A stretch of DNA of 64,000 nt from positions 1-64,000 of the forward strand of contig NZ_JACJVO010000036.1 of NCBI RefSeq assembly GCF_014212055.1, read 5' to 3'. The notes beneath the pieces were generated by a model. It was not told the origin of the DNA and made no database searches. It was given only the letters and a program-made list of their open reading frames with translations. Position numbers and translations under genes: made by a program. Origin of the DNA: Cohnella zeiphila (lineage in GTDB: Bacteria; Bacillota; Bacilli; Paenibacillales; Paenibacillaceae). Shown here in pieces: positions 52,228 to 61,879 of the stretch; within the stretch, counting starts at the first letter, position 1, and every line of letters begins with the position of its first letter.

Positions 52228-52254
52228 GGAACGACCTATAGGGGTCGTTCCTTT
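52228..52254 (+). terminator. Terminator of the locus C operon
   Basis: GGAACGACC (52228-52236) and GGTCGTTCC (52243-52251) pair perfectly, followed by TTT. Confidence 0.85.
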
Positions 52255-52357
52255 CACTTTCTTAAAAATTGAAACGATTTATTGATCTCTCTACTACGTA
52301 TTTCCGCCTCGATTCTCTACACTTGATTTATCAAGCTTTGAAGGAGTGAAAGTCCTG

Positions 52358-53407
52358 ATGAAAGCAGCGATTTACGAAGGAAACCATGTCATCCGGATTA
52401 CGGAAGGCACCTGCGTGCAACCGGCGAAGGATGAAGTGCAAATAGCCGTCTCCTACGCGGGCATTTGCGGAACGGACCTGCACTTGTATCACGGTCGCAT
52501 GGATCATCGGGTCACGTTCCCGCATGTGATGGGCCACGAGATGTCGGGGATCGTCCGGGCGGCAGGGGCGGAAGTGAGCCATGTGGCCGCGGGGGATCGG
52601 GTGGTCGTCATGCCCCTGATCTCGTGCGGCGAATGTCCGGCATGCCGGGCGGGGCATGAGCATATTTGCCAACGCCTGAAATTCATCGGCATCGAGACGC
52701 CGGGCGCCTTCCAGTCTTGCTGGACCGTCCCCGCCAAGACCGTGCTGAAAATCCCCGATTCGCTGTCGCTGAAGCTCGGCGCGCTTATCGAGCCGCTCGC
52801 GGTCGCTTGTCACGACGTTCGGATCGGAGACGTCAAGAAGGGCGAGAACGCGGTTATTCTGGGCGGAGGCCCGATCGGCACGCTGATCGCCTTGGTCGCC
52901 AAGGCGAACGGAGCGAACGTGCTCGTCTCCGAGATCAATCCTTACCGCATCGAACTGCTCTCGAAGCTCGGCATCGCCACGGTGAATCCGAAAGAACGGG
53001 ACGTCGCCGAATATGTGGAGGAGCTCACCGGCGGAGCGGGCTGCGATGTCGTATTCGAGGTGACTTCCTCTTCCGCCGGGGCGCGGCTGATGACGCAGCT
53101 TCCCCGGACGAGAGGAAGAATCGTCGTCGTCGGTATTTTCAGCGATCCGCCCCCGGTGGACCTTCATCGTTTCTTCTGGCGGGAATTGAAGCTTCTGGGC
53201 GCGCGCGTGTACGAGAAGGAAGATTTCGAACGGGCGATTGTCCTGGCGGCCTCCGGAGATTTGCCGCTCGAGGGCTTGATCAGCGATGTTTATCCGTTGG
53301 AGCGTCTGCAAGACGGCTTCCGGCAGATGGAGTCCGGAGCGGGCGTCATGAAGATCCTGCTGGATTGCGCCGGCCATGCGGAGGAGGGATCCCGTGCAAG
53401 CGTATAA
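52358..53407 (+). CDS. Zinc-dependent alcohol/polyol dehydrogenase
   Basis: A 349-residue medium-chain dehydrogenase. The catalytic zinc Cys is in ICGTDLHLYHG, with GHEMSGIV downstream; four structural-zinc Cys are in SCGECPACRAGHEHIC (about 88-103). The NAD loop is LGGGPIGTLIALVAKANGA with acidic SEINPYR after it, suggesting NAD rather than NADP. It resembles sorbitol, threonine or galactitol dehydrogenases; in this locus it may oxidise a uronate-derived hydroxy acid. The ATG at 52358 gives the standard MKAAIYEG start; GAAGGAG lies 11 bases upstream. Its stop lies 14 bases inside the next gene. Confidence 0.88.
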   Translation: MKAAIYEGNHVIRITEGTCVQPAKDEVQIAVSYAGICGTDLHLYHGRMDHRVTFPHVMGHEMSGIVRAAGAEVSHVAAGDRVVVMPLISCGECPACRAGHEHICQRLKFIGIETPGAFQSCWTVPAKTVLKIPDSLSLKLGALIEPLAVACHDVRIGDVKKGENAVILGGGPIGTLIALVAKANGANVLVSEINPYRIELLSKLGIATVNPKERDVAEYVEELTGGAGCDVVFEVTSSSAGARLMTQLPRTRGRIVVVGIFSDPPPVDLHRFFWRELKLLGARVYEKEDFERAIVLAASGDLPLEGLISDVYPLERLQDGFRQMESGAGVMKILLDCAGHAEEGSRASV

Positions 53408-55325
53408 GGAAACGGCTGTCAAGCTTCGGATCGATCGTCCGTTCCGACCGCCGGAGTGGGCGGCGCTGCAGCAGCAGTTAATGGATAAGCTCAATCGCGC
53501 GGCGGAAGAATTCGTCGGGAAATACGTCCAACCCGACGGAACGTTGCTCTGGAGGAGCGTCTGGCCGGGCATGGACGGATCCGACGATCCTTATGAGGGC
53601 TTTATGAACCTGGCGCTGCTGTACGTATTGGGCGGCCATCGTTCCCTGTACGAGCATGCCCGCAAGGTGTTCGACGGAATTACCTGGCAATGGACGGAGT
53701 ACGGGCAAATCCATCGCGAATTCGACGGCTATTACGATTGGATGCATCACGGGGAAGGCAGCTTGTTTTTCTATTTCCTCGGCTTGGCCGATCCGGACAG
53801 CCTGAAAGACCGGCAAAGGGCGCGACGCTTCGCGCAAATGTATACGGGGGAAGATCCGGAAGCTCCCAATTACGACTCCGAGCGAAAGCTGATCCGTTCG
53901 CCGATCAACGGCAGCCGCGGTCCGCGCTTCGTCATGACGGAAGAGGACTGGATGACGCATCGGGGCATTCTGGACGACTATCTGGCTCCCTTCGAAGATT
54001 TGACAGGCGTCGATATCAAGAGCGGCAAGTGCCCGTGGTCGGACGATCGCGTATATAAAGAAATTATCCAAAAGATGAATGAGCGAATGGCGAAAGGGGA
54101 CGTTCCCCTGAATCTCAACGCCACCAGCCTGATCGCTCACGCTTTTATGCACAGCGGAGAAGAGAAGCTGCGGCAGTGGGTGATCGAATATGTGGGCGCG
54201 TGGAGAGAACGGGCGGAAGCCAACGGCGGCATCATGCCGGACAATGTCGGACTGTCGGGCGTCATCGGCGAATACAACGAGGGCAAATGGTGGGGCGGCT
54301 ATTACGGCTGGCGCTGGTCGCACGGCTTGTTTACGATCGTCGAACCGCTGACCAACGCGGCCATGAACGCCGTCCTGCTGACCGGCGACCGGAATTGGCT
54401 GGATGTCGTCAGGCGTCAACTGGACTTGAATTGGGAATTGCGCCGGCAGCTGGACGGCAAATGGCTCGTTCCGCACAAGCATCTGGATAGCGGCTGGACG
54501 GACTATAAACCGGCGAATCCCGCGTATCCGATTTATCTTTGGACCATATCCATGGATCCGCAGGATATTCGGCGGTACGAACGGCTGGACATCGCCGAAT
54601 TCTACAAAGAGGTCGAGATCCCGATCGTATCCGGCCGCAATCCCCATACGGGCAAAGAGACGAAGCACTATATCGCGAATACCGTTCCGTGGTTCGAATA
54701 CATTCGCGGCAACGATCCTTCCTACCCGGAGAAAATTCTGAAGGCCAACCTGACTCTTGTCGAGAGACAGCTGGACAAGATGAGGTCTCCGGAGGGCGAG
54801 CCCGCCGGCTGGATCACAGACGGCTATAATCTGAAGGACTTGTCCAGCATTCACAAGTGGCAGGAGATGTGTCCGGTCTATCCGGAAGGCTTGCTGCAGC
54901 TGACGTTGGGGGCGCCGATGCACATTTCCCACGGAGGACTCCAGCACGCGAGAGTCCGATATTACGATGCGGCGGCCCGCAGACCGGGTCTGCCTCCCCG
55001 GGTCAGCGCGCTGGTGGAGCGGATCGAGGACGATTCCGTCACGTTAACCCTGGTGAACCTGGACGAGACCGAAGAGAAAGAAGTCGTGATCCAAGCCGGC
55101 GGCTTCGGAGAACATCGCTTCACGAGCGCCGAGGTGCGTGACGAGCGGGGAGAGACGGTTCAATCCGTACCGGTGAGAGGCAAATGGCTGCAGATTCAGC
55201 TCGGCCGGGAGGCCGGAGCGAAGCTGGTATTGACGATGGAACGCTACGTCAACCGGCCTTCCTATGAAACGCCGTGGGAACCCGAGTGTCCGGCGCCGTT
55301 GATTCAGTCCAGAACGATCACTTAA
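53394..55325 (+). CDS. Unrecognised 643-residue cytoplasmic protein, (alpha/alpha)-toroid-like
   Basis: Starting at GTG with GGAGGGA upstream and overlapping the dehydrogenase gene by 14 bp, so translationally coupled. No signal peptide. The sequence is rich in Trp, Tyr, His and Asp in helix-rich segments with repeating small-residue turns: WRSVWPGMDGSDDPYEGFMN, YYDWMHHGEGSLFFYFLGLA, GIMPDNVGLSGVIGEYNEGK then WWGGYYGWRWSHGLFTI, and a small beta domain at the end (about 540-643). This looks like an (alpha/alpha)-barrel glycosidase or lyase with a C-terminal beta-sandwich. I do not recognise the family. The context (KduD, importer, dehydrogenase) suggests action on an imported acidic oligosaccharide. 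Confidence 0.6.
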   Translation: MQAYKETAVKLRIDRPFRPPEWAALQQQLMDKLNRAAEEFVGKYVQPDGTLLWRSVWPGMDGSDDPYEGFMNLALLYVLGGHRSLYEHARKVFDGITWQWTEYGQIHREFDGYYDWMHHGEGSLFFYFLGLADPDSLKDRQRARRFAQMYTGEDPEAPNYDSERKLIRSPINGSRGPRFVMTEEDWMTHRGILDDYLAPFEDLTGVDIKSGKCPWSDDRVYKEIIQKMNERMAKGDVPLNLNATSLIAHAFMHSGEEKLRQWVIEYVGAWRERAEANGGIMPDNVGLSGVIGEYNEGKWWGGYYGWRWSHGLFTIVEPLTNAAMNAVLLTGDRNWLDVVRRQLDLNWELRRQLDGKWLVPHKHLDSGWTDYKPANPAYPIYLWTISMDPQDIRRYERLDIAEFYKEVEIPIVSGRNPHTGKETKHYIANTVPWFEYIRGNDPSYPEKILKANLTLVERQLDKMRSPEGEPAGWITDGYNLKDLSSIHKWQEMCPVYPEGLLQLTLGAPMHISHGGLQHARVRYYDAAARRPGLPPRVSALVERIEDDSVTLTLVNLDETEEKEVVIQAGGFGEHRFTSAEVRDERGETVQSVPVRGKWLQIQLGREAGAKLVLTMERYVNRPSYETPWEPECPAPLIQSRTIT

Positions 55326-55344
55326 TGCGAAAGGAGGGACATCC

Positions 55345-56238
55345 GTGAAACGAAGGAGGAACCGCGACCTTTCGATGACGGGATATTTGTATATCGCTCC
55401 GTGGCTGGCAGGTTTTCTCATCCTGACCGTATGGCCGATGATTCAATCGATTTACTTTTCCTTCACGGACTACTCGCTGCTGGAGCCGGCTCGGTGGGTC
55501 GGAATGAGCAATTACCGGAATATTTTTACCGATGACACCTCGTTCGTTCATTCGTTGAAAGCGACCGTCCTGTTCGTCTTTCTGTCCGTGCCGCTCAAGC
55601 TGGCCGCAGCGCTTCTGATCGCCATCATGATGAATCGGAAGCTGAAGGGGATGCACTTTTACCGCACCGTCATTTACTTCCCTTCTTTGATCGGAGCGAG
55701 CGTGGCGGTGGCGATTCTGTGGAACAATGTATTCGGCGTCCAAGGGCTGGTCAACCAGCTGCTATCCGTCTTCCACATCGAAGGCAAGAACTGGATCGGC
55801 ATGCCGGAGACGGCGCTCGGAACCTTGATCGTTCTGGCGGTATGGCAATTCGGCTCGTCGATGGTGATCTTCCTGGCAGGGCTCAAACAAATTCCCGGAG
55901 AATATTACGAGGCTGCGGCCGTGGACGGCGCCGGCAAGTTGCGAACGTTCTTCCAGGTTACGCTTCCGCTCCTGTCCCCGATCCTTTTGTTTAATCTCGT
56001 GCTCCAGACGATCGGTTCCTTTCAAATGTTCACGCAAGCGTTCATCGTCACGAAGGGCGGTCCGGTCGAAAGCACGTATATGTATGCGCTCCTGTTGTTC
56101 GACAAGGCGTTCGCTCATTTCCAGATGGGATACGCCTCGGCTTTGGCCTGGATCTTGCTTGTGATCATCGCTGCCGTAACCGCGCTCATCTTCGCGACAT
56201 CCAGAGCATGGGTCCATTATGAGACGGAAGGAAGTTGA
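55345..56238 (+). CDS. Sugar ABC importer permease (locus D)
   Basis: A 297-residue membrane protein starting at GTG with AAGGAGGG upstream. The first helix is TGYLYIAPWLAGFLILTVWP. The EAA loop reads EAAAVDGAGKLRTFFQVTLP, near residue 190. It closely resembles the permease at 35287 (both have FQMF or FQEF, then FVVTNGGP or FIVTKGGP), so the locus B and D importers are related. Confidence 0.9.
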   Translation: MKRRRNRDLSMTGYLYIAPWLAGFLILTVWPMIQSIYFSFTDYSLLEPARWVGMSNYRNIFTDDTSFVHSLKATVLFVFLSVPLKLAAALLIAIMMNRKLKGMHFYRTVIYFPSLIGASVAVAILWNNVFGVQGLVNQLLSVFHIEGKNWIGMPETALGTLIVLAVWQFGSSMVIFLAGLKQIPGEYYEAAAVDGAGKLRTFFQVTLPLLSPILLFNLVLQTIGSFQMFTQAFIVTKGGPVESTYMYALLLFDKAFAHFQMGYASALAWILLVIIAAVTALIFATSRAWVHYETEGS

Positions 56239-56242
56239 CCGC

Positions 56243-57085
56243 ATGAAGAACATGAAACGGAGCTTCGCCTCGCATCTGTTGCTGATTGTCATCAGTGCGG
56301 TAATGATGTATCCTGTGCTGTGGTGGTTCGGAGCGGTATTCAAGCCGTCGGACGAGCTGTCCTCCGCAAGCCTGATTCCCCATCACCCGACGCTCAAGAA
56401 CTTCTCCGAAGGCTGGAACGCGATTACGCATTATTCTTTCAGCATCTTTTTCGGGAATACGATCGGGCTGGCGGTTTCGGTCGTGGCGGTTGCCGTCGTG
56501 TCCTGCAGTCTGGTCGCATTCGGCTTTGCGAGGATGAATTTTCCGCTCAAAAATTTCTGGTTCTCGATCGTCTTGCTGACGTTAATGCTTCCGAACCAGG
56601 TGACGATCGTTCCGCAATACATTCTGTTCGACTCGTTCGGCTGGATCGACACGTATTTGCCGTTCATTATTCCGCACGCGCTTGCCGGCGGGATCGGCGG
56701 ATCGTTCTTCATCTTCTTGTTCGTACAGTTCATCCGGAGCATTCCGAAGGAGTTGGACGAAGCGGCGAAGATGGACGGATGCGGTTCGTTCAAGATCTAT
56801 AGCCGGATCATTGTCCCGCTGCTCGTGCCCGCGATCGTGACGGTTTCCATTTTCTGTTTCCTGTGGAATTGGGACGATTTCTTCGGACAGATGATCTATA
56901 TTCAATCGATCGGGAAGTTTACGGTCGGATTGGCGCTGAAGATGTTCGTCGATTCCCAGTCCGCCGCGCCCTGGGGCCAATTGTTCGCCATGTCGCTGCT
57001 GTCGATCGTTCCGGGCGCCGTGCTTTTCTTTTTCACCCAAAGATATCTGGTCGAAGGGATTGCGACTACCGGCCTCAAGGGATGA
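56243..57085 (+). CDS. Sugar ABC importer permease, second (locus D)
   Basis: A 280-residue membrane protein. The ATG at 56243 lies four bases after the previous stop, with GGAAG upstream. The EAA-type loop is EAAKMDGCGSFKIYSRIIVP, then FLWNWDDFFGQMIYIQSIGK; the C-terminus QRYLVEGIATTGLKG matches that of the locus B permease. The kinase gene starts seven bases after its stop, so importer and signalling genes form one transcript. Confidence 0.9.
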   Translation: MKNMKRSFASHLLLIVISAVMMYPVLWWFGAVFKPSDELSSASLIPHHPTLKNFSEGWNAITHYSFSIFFGNTIGLAVSVVAVAVVSCSLVAFGFARMNFPLKNFWFSIVLLTLMLPNQVTIVPQYILFDSFGWIDTYLPFIIPHALAGGIGGSFFIFLFVQFIRSIPKELDEAAKMDGCGSFKIYSRIIVPLLVPAIVTVSIFCFLWNWDDFFGQMIYIQSIGKFTVGLALKMFVDSQSAAPWGQLFAMSLLSIVPGAVLFFFTQRYLVEGIATTGLKG

Positions 57086-57091
57086 CTCGCT

Positions 57092-58843
57092 ATGATCGAC
57101 AATTTGTTCAAAAAATTTCATATCCGCCATCTTTACTTCTGGAGCATGACGATTTTCGTCGTGCTTCTGTTTGCTGTTGCGATCTGGACGAGCTACTACT
57201 TCTCCGTTCAGGGAATCATACGAACGACTTCCTCCCATCAGGAGCGGATTCTCGCCCAGTTAAACGAGAAATTGCGTGCAAGGCTCTCCCTGATCGAATC
57301 CGTCTCGCTCTCCGCCGTTCGCAACAATGAGCTGATGAATCTGTTCAGTACGCCGAGGGAGCCCTACGAGAACCTGGTCGCGGTGCAGAATGTCGTGTCT
57401 TCGCTGCAGACGCTGACCTTCAGCACACCCGCGATCCTGAACATCGATGTCTTCGTGAACCATGCCCCCCTCAGCGGCATCAACGACCCTGTGCGATTCA
57501 TGGAGCTGAAGGCTATTCAAGATGAACCCTGGTATCCGCAGATCGATCAATCGGATTTCGCATGGATCGGCGAGCACCGAACCGTCTCGTACACGGGGGA
57601 GGAGTCCGTTGTCAGCTTCGCGAGAAAGTTCTATTCTTCCGGCGGAGATTACGAAGGCATCGTCATGATCAACATGAAAGCGAGCGAGGTTCAAAAGCTT
57701 CTTCTGGAGGAGAACGTCCGGACCAATCGGCAATTGCTCGATTCGGGCGGGCATCTCATCACCCGCGTAGGAGAGGATATCCCCGGCGCCGGCCTTCAAG
57801 AATTGCGAACGGGAGAGGGGAATGTCGCCTCCTCGCCCGAAGGCAATGGGTATCGGCTTCTCAACGGAAAAGCGCTGGTGGTCTGGACCCGAATCACAGG
57901 ATCGGGCTGGCTGCTTGTGGAGACGACGCCATGGAGGGACCTGGTGTCGGGAAGCGCGCGCATGGCGGGAATTTTGCTCTCGATCGGCATTGCGGCGATC
58001 CTTGTGCTTGTCCTTTATTTTTGGCTGCTGAACCGGAAGTTCACCCATCCCATCTATATGCTCTTGCGGGCGATGAACCAATTTCCCGCCGAGAAAGGGA
58101 AAGCGATGCTACCGATGGATTACCAGAACGAATTCGGCCAACTGTTCCACGGATATCGGAAGCTGCTTCACCGGATCGAAGAATTGTACGAATCTCTCCG
58201 CGTTCAGTACCGCAAGCAGAAAGAAGCGGAGATCGGCGCGCTTCAGGCGATGATCAACCCCCACTTTCTGTACAACACATTGGACCAGCTGAACTGGATG
58301 GCGATCAAGGACGGCAACGACGGAATCAGCCGGGTGCTTGAATTAACGGGGAGGATGCTGCGGATCGGCTTGTCGAACGGGAAGTCGCTGATTCCGTTGT
58401 CCGAGGAACTGGAATTGTGCGAATGCTATATGAGGATTCAGCAGATCCGATTGGGAGACCGGATCCGGTATGCGATGGACGTTCCGGAAGAGACGATGGG
58501 GCTTTTGGTGCCCAAGATGACGCTGCAGCCCTTTATCGAGAACAGCATTCGCCATGGATTTCACGGCCGGAAATCCGGAGAGATCGCCATCCGCTGCAGG
58601 AAGGAGGAGGGCGGCCTGCGGATTGTCATCGAAGACGACGGCAGAGGTCTGCCTTCCGAAGCCGATCGATTGCCTTCCCGAACCCGGGGAGGATACGGAC
58701 TTCGCAATGTCAGGGAGCGATTGTCGGCTTTTTTTGGAAATGGCGCGCAGTTAGCGATAAGCAATCGAACGGAAGGCGGGACGCTCGTGACGCTGCTTAT
58801 ACCGGAGCTTCAGGATGACGAGCCGACGGAAAGGGAGGGGTGA
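57092..58843 (+). CDS. Sensor histidine kinase, YesM type (locus D)
   Basis: A 583-residue membrane kinase. Helices at about 15-38 and 290-310 flank an extracellular sensor. The His_kinase region reads MINPHFLYNTLDQLNWMAIK with His near 389, and the ATPase domain has LQPFIENSIRHGFHGR, DDGRGLPSEADR and GGYGLRNVRERL. AAGGGATG lies before the ATG. The HAMP region is short. Its regulator gene begins two bases after its stop. It most likely reads the sugar bound by the receptor at 60528. Confidence 0.92.
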   Translation: MIDNLFKKFHIRHLYFWSMTIFVVLLFAVAIWTSYYFSVQGIIRTTSSHQERILAQLNEKLRARLSLIESVSLSAVRNNELMNLFSTPREPYENLVAVQNVVSSLQTLTFSTPAILNIDVFVNHAPLSGINDPVRFMELKAIQDEPWYPQIDQSDFAWIGEHRTVSYTGEESVVSFARKFYSSGGDYEGIVMINMKASEVQKLLLEENVRTNRQLLDSGGHLITRVGEDIPGAGLQELRTGEGNVASSPEGNGYRLLNGKALVVWTRITGSGWLLVETTPWRDLVSGSARMAGILLSIGIAAILVLVLYFWLLNRKFTHPIYMLLRAMNQFPAEKGKAMLPMDYQNEFGQLFHGYRKLLHRIEELYESLRVQYRKQKEAEIGALQAMINPHFLYNTLDQLNWMAIKDGNDGISRVLELTGRMLRIGLSNGKSLIPLSEELELCECYMRIQQIRLGDRIRYAMDVPEETMGLLVPKMTLQPFIENSIRHGFHGRKSGEIAIRCRKEEGGLRIVIEDDGRGLPSEADRLPSRTRGGYGLRNVRERLSAFFGNGAQLAISNRTEGGTLVTLLIPELQDDEPTEREG

Positions 58844-58844
58844 C

Positions 58845-60416
58845 ATGAAGACCATCGTCATTATCGACGACGACCCGAACGTATTGGAAGGAATGAGAGA
58901 ATCCATTCCCTGGGAGAAGCTTGCGGTTCGGTGGCTCGGGGAAGCGATTGACGGCCGGGAGGGGCTGCATCTCATTCGCGAGCTCCAGCCGGATATCGTA
59001 CTGACCGATATCAACATGCCGGTGATGAACGGGCTGGAGATGATCGCGATTCTGCGAGAGGAGGGCTATGCCGGCAAATTCGTCATCTTGAGCGGCTATT
59101 CGGATTTCGAATATGCGCGGCAGGCGGTCCGGCTTCGCGTGGACGATTACTTGAGCAAGCCCGTTACGCTGGAAAGCTTGAAAACGGTTCTCTCCTCCGT
59201 GACGGAACGACTGGAGCAAGATCGGTCGACGGAGAGCGAGTATCGGCAATTGCAAGATCAAATCAAGCGTTACAAGCCTTTCGTCATTCAGGAATGGCTG
59301 AAGTCGGCCGTAACGGGAAGCGTGTCCGAATATTCGGACGAGCTGCCGGAAATCCGGGAGATCGTGGCCGGATGGAATGGACGGGACCACCGATTGCTGG
59401 GCCTGGACCTGCCGTTCGATCATCGCTGGGAAGCCTGGGAGAGAGAGCGGAATCTCTTGCGGTTCGCCGTTCAGAACGTCACCTGCGAAATGGTCGGCAA
59501 GACCTTCTCCTCCTTCGATTATGTCGAATTGCACAGCCGCCGCTTTATCGTCATTCTGCATGGAGAGCCCGGTCGTCCCGTTCGAAGTCGCGAACGCGAG
59601 GCCGAACGCCTGAAGGCTGAGCTTGCGTCCTATTTGAGCACGCAGCTGAAGGTTCCGGCGACCCTCGAACTCAGTCCCGTCCTGGAGGATTGGAGAGGGA
59701 TTCCCGAAGCGTTCAAACGGATGTTCGAGCAGCCCGAGATGGCCGCTACTCCGTTTTCTTCTCCCGAGCGCTCCTTTCGTTTCTATCAGGAATTGGCGTA
59801 TGCGATCCGACGCGGCCATGAGGAGGAAGCTCGTAAAATCATTGATGATTTTATCGGCAGACACGACTCGGGATGCGTATTTGACGAGCAGGGACTGAAA
59901 ATCTGGGGAGCGGAATTATGGGCTACGCTCGCCTATTCCTTGTACGATCTCGGGATCGAGCTTAGCCTGATCGCGCCGACATTCGACCCGACGGCCGATA
60001 TGGGCGAAGACGTCTCCCCGGAGATGCTGCGGCAGTGGCTGGAACGGATCGTGGAGACGATCACTCGCAGCGCGTATTGGACCGATAATGTCAAGCATCG
60101 GCAGATCATCGACTTCGCCGTTCGTTACGTGCATGAGCATTACCACGAGAACCTGACGTTGGGAGTTTTGGCGGAGGAGATCCAGATTTCAAAAAATTAT
60201 TTGGGGCAGATTTTCCGCAACGGCGTGGGCGAAACCTTCAATCAATACGTGACCCGAGTGCGGATGGAGAAAGCCCGTCAGATGATTCTGGAGGGCAAGC
60301 TTTATATTTATGAGATTGCCATGAAGGTGGGGTATACCAACGTTCCGTACTTCAGCAGCCAATTCAAGAAGTATATCGGCGTGAACCCTGCGGACGTTCT
60401 GAAGAACAAATCGTAA
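58845..60416 (+). CDS. Response regulator, YesN/AraC type (locus D)
   Basis: A 523-residue regulator. The receiver has DDD at 8-10, DIVLTDINMPVMNG (Asp near 55) and DYLSKPVTLES. The middle region (about 130-415) is the usual YesN linker, with less of the GGDEF-like fold than the locus C protein. The C-terminal AraC domain is LGVLAEEIQISKNYLGQIFR and then AMKVGYTNVPYFSSQFKKYI before GVNPADVLKN. The ATG has AGGGAGGGG upstream and follows the kinase stop by one base. Confidence 0.92.
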   Translation: MKTIVIIDDDPNVLEGMRESIPWEKLAVRWLGEAIDGREGLHLIRELQPDIVLTDINMPVMNGLEMIAILREEGYAGKFVILSGYSDFEYARQAVRLRVDDYLSKPVTLESLKTVLSSVTERLEQDRSTESEYRQLQDQIKRYKPFVIQEWLKSAVTGSVSEYSDELPEIREIVAGWNGRDHRLLGLDLPFDHRWEAWERERNLLRFAVQNVTCEMVGKTFSSFDYVELHSRRFIVILHGEPGRPVRSREREAERLKAELASYLSTQLKVPATLELSPVLEDWRGIPEAFKRMFEQPEMAATPFSSPERSFRFYQELAYAIRRGHEEEARKIIDDFIGRHDSGCVFDEQGLKIWGAELWATLAYSLYDLGIELSLIAPTFDPTADMGEDVSPEMLRQWLERIVETITRSAYWTDNVKHRQIIDFAVRYVHEHYHENLTLGVLAEEIQISKNYLGQIFRNGVGETFNQYVTRVRMEKARQMILEGKLYIYEIAMKVGYTNVPYFSSQFKKYIGVNPADVLKNKS

Positions 60417-60465
60417 TGCGGCCGCTATTTGATGTTTTATAGAAGTTTTTGTTGGTTTCTCTCAT

Positions 60466-60493
60466 TTGAGGCCCGGCGGCGGATGCCTATAAT
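60466..60493 (+). promoter_or_regulatory. Internal promoter for the locus D receptor gene
   Basis: TTGAGG (60466-60471), a 16-bp spacer and TATAAT (60488-60493) lie 35 bp before the receptor start. A separate promoter would let the receptor, placed last in the operon, be made in excess. Confidence 0.6.
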
Positions 60494-60527
60494 CAAAAGA
60501 GAAATCAGCATAGAGGGGGATATCCAA

Positions 60528-61850
60528 ATGTCAAAAGCTCGAGGGTTCGGGCTGGGTGCAACCGCGCTCGCAGTGGCTCTGACGGTCACCGCCTGCGGCA
60601 GCTCGAATTCAAATGATTCGAAGGAAAGCGCGGGCTCGCAAGAAAGTTCCAAGGCCGGTTCTTCTGTGAAACTGGGAATTACCTGGGCGGGGTCCCAGGT
60701 CCGTCACGACGCAACGCTGGCAGCGTTGGACCTGTATTCGAAGAATAATCCGAATGTGACATTCGAACCGTCCTATATGGGGTTCGATACTTACTTCACC
60801 AAGCTGGCAACCTTGTCGGCCGCTCGCAATCTTCCCGACATCATGCAGATCGATACGGGCAATCTGATGGATTACGCCCTGCGCGATCAATTGACGGACC
60901 TGTCCGCCGGAATCGATACCTCGAATATCAACGACAAGCTGCTGTCCGCCGGCAAGGTCAACGGCACGCTGTACGGCATTCCTCTAGGCGCGAACGCTAT
61001 TACGTTCATGTATAACAAAGCGGCGTTCGACAAGCTCGGGATTCAGGTTCCGGAGAAGGGCTTCACTTGGGATGAATGGCTGAAGATTGCAAAGGAGACG
61101 CAGCCGAAGCTGGAGAAGGGCAAATATTTCATGATGGACTTGTCCATGGCGACAGGGACCACGGAATCGGACAAGTACGAAATTTATCAATTGGCCCAAG
61201 GGAAAGGCTTCATCCATACGCCCGACGGCAAATTCAACATCGACCGGGACACGTATTTGGCCTTCAACAAGCTGTTCGCCGATCTTCGGAAGGAAGGCGT
61301 CGTCCCCCCGGCAGATGTCACGGCCGGACACAAGCAGTACGATCCGCAGTTGGATCTCTTCATGAATGGAACCATCCTGGTGCAGCGTGATTATTCGGCC
61401 GGATTCCCCAATTTTGAAAGCGTACACCCCGGTCAATACGCCATGGCTCCGGTACCGTCTGCATCGAATGCGGGAGGATTTATGCTTCCTTCCCAATTCT
61501 TTACGGTAAGCAAAGCGTCCAAGCATCCGGATGAAGCCAAGAAATTCATCGATTGGTTCGTCAACGACAAAGAAGCCGGCCGCACGTTGACGCTTGCTCG
61601 CGGCGTTCCGGTCTCCAAGCCAGTGCTTGACGATCTGACTCCCACTCTGGATTCGTCGGCGAAGGCGCAAATCGACATCATCGACCGGGTGGCGCCCGAC
61701 GCCAATCCGTTCTCGAGCCGGCCGAAGGGCTTCGGCGCTTGGACAGATGAGTGGACCAAAATCTCTCAGGCCGTCGCCTTCGATAAAATGACGCCGGAAC
61801 AGGCGTACGACGAGCTGAAGAAAAAATGGGACGAAATCGTCAAGCTGTAA
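60528..61850 (+). CDS. ABC importer solute-binding lipoprotein, CUT1 (locus D)
   Basis: A 440-residue lipoprotein with the lipobox VTAC (Cys23) and a Ser/Asn/Glu linker. Family-1 features: WAGSQVRHDATLAALDLYSK, ARNLPDIMQIDTGNLMDYAL, GIPLGANAITFMYNKAAFDK and EAKKFIDWFVNDKEAGR. The ATG at 60528 has AGAGGGGG upstream; the frame is open further upstream to 60429 but without signal features. It is the receptor for the permeases at 55345-57085, from which it is separated by the kinase and regulator genes. Its sequence is closest in style to the locus B receptor. Confidence 0.9.
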   Translation: MSKARGFGLGATALAVALTVTACGSSNSNDSKESAGSQESSKAGSSVKLGITWAGSQVRHDATLAALDLYSKNNPNVTFEPSYMGFDTYFTKLATLSAARNLPDIMQIDTGNLMDYALRDQLTDLSAGIDTSNINDKLLSAGKVNGTLYGIPLGANAITFMYNKAAFDKLGIQVPEKGFTWDEWLKIAKETQPKLEKGKYFMMDLSMATGTTESDKYEIYQLAQGKGFIHTPDGKFNIDRDTYLAFNKLFADLRKEGVVPPADVTAGHKQYDPQLDLFMNGTILVQRDYSAGFPNFESVHPGQYAMAPVPSASNAGGFMLPSQFFTVSKASKHPDEAKKFIDWFVNDKEAGRTLTLARGVPVSKPVLDDLTPTLDSSAKAQIDIIDRVAPDANPFSSRPKGFGAWTDEWTKISQAVAFDKMTPEQAYDELKKKWDEIVKL

Positions 61851-61879
61851 GGCTTCAAAGATAATTCGCTGCAGTAGAC

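Noticed and set aside
53478..54947. A 489-codon minus-strand frame opposite the unrecognised enzyme
   Set aside because: The plus-strand frame has a good start, operon overlap and protein-like composition; the minus frame is an antisense shadow with no motif.
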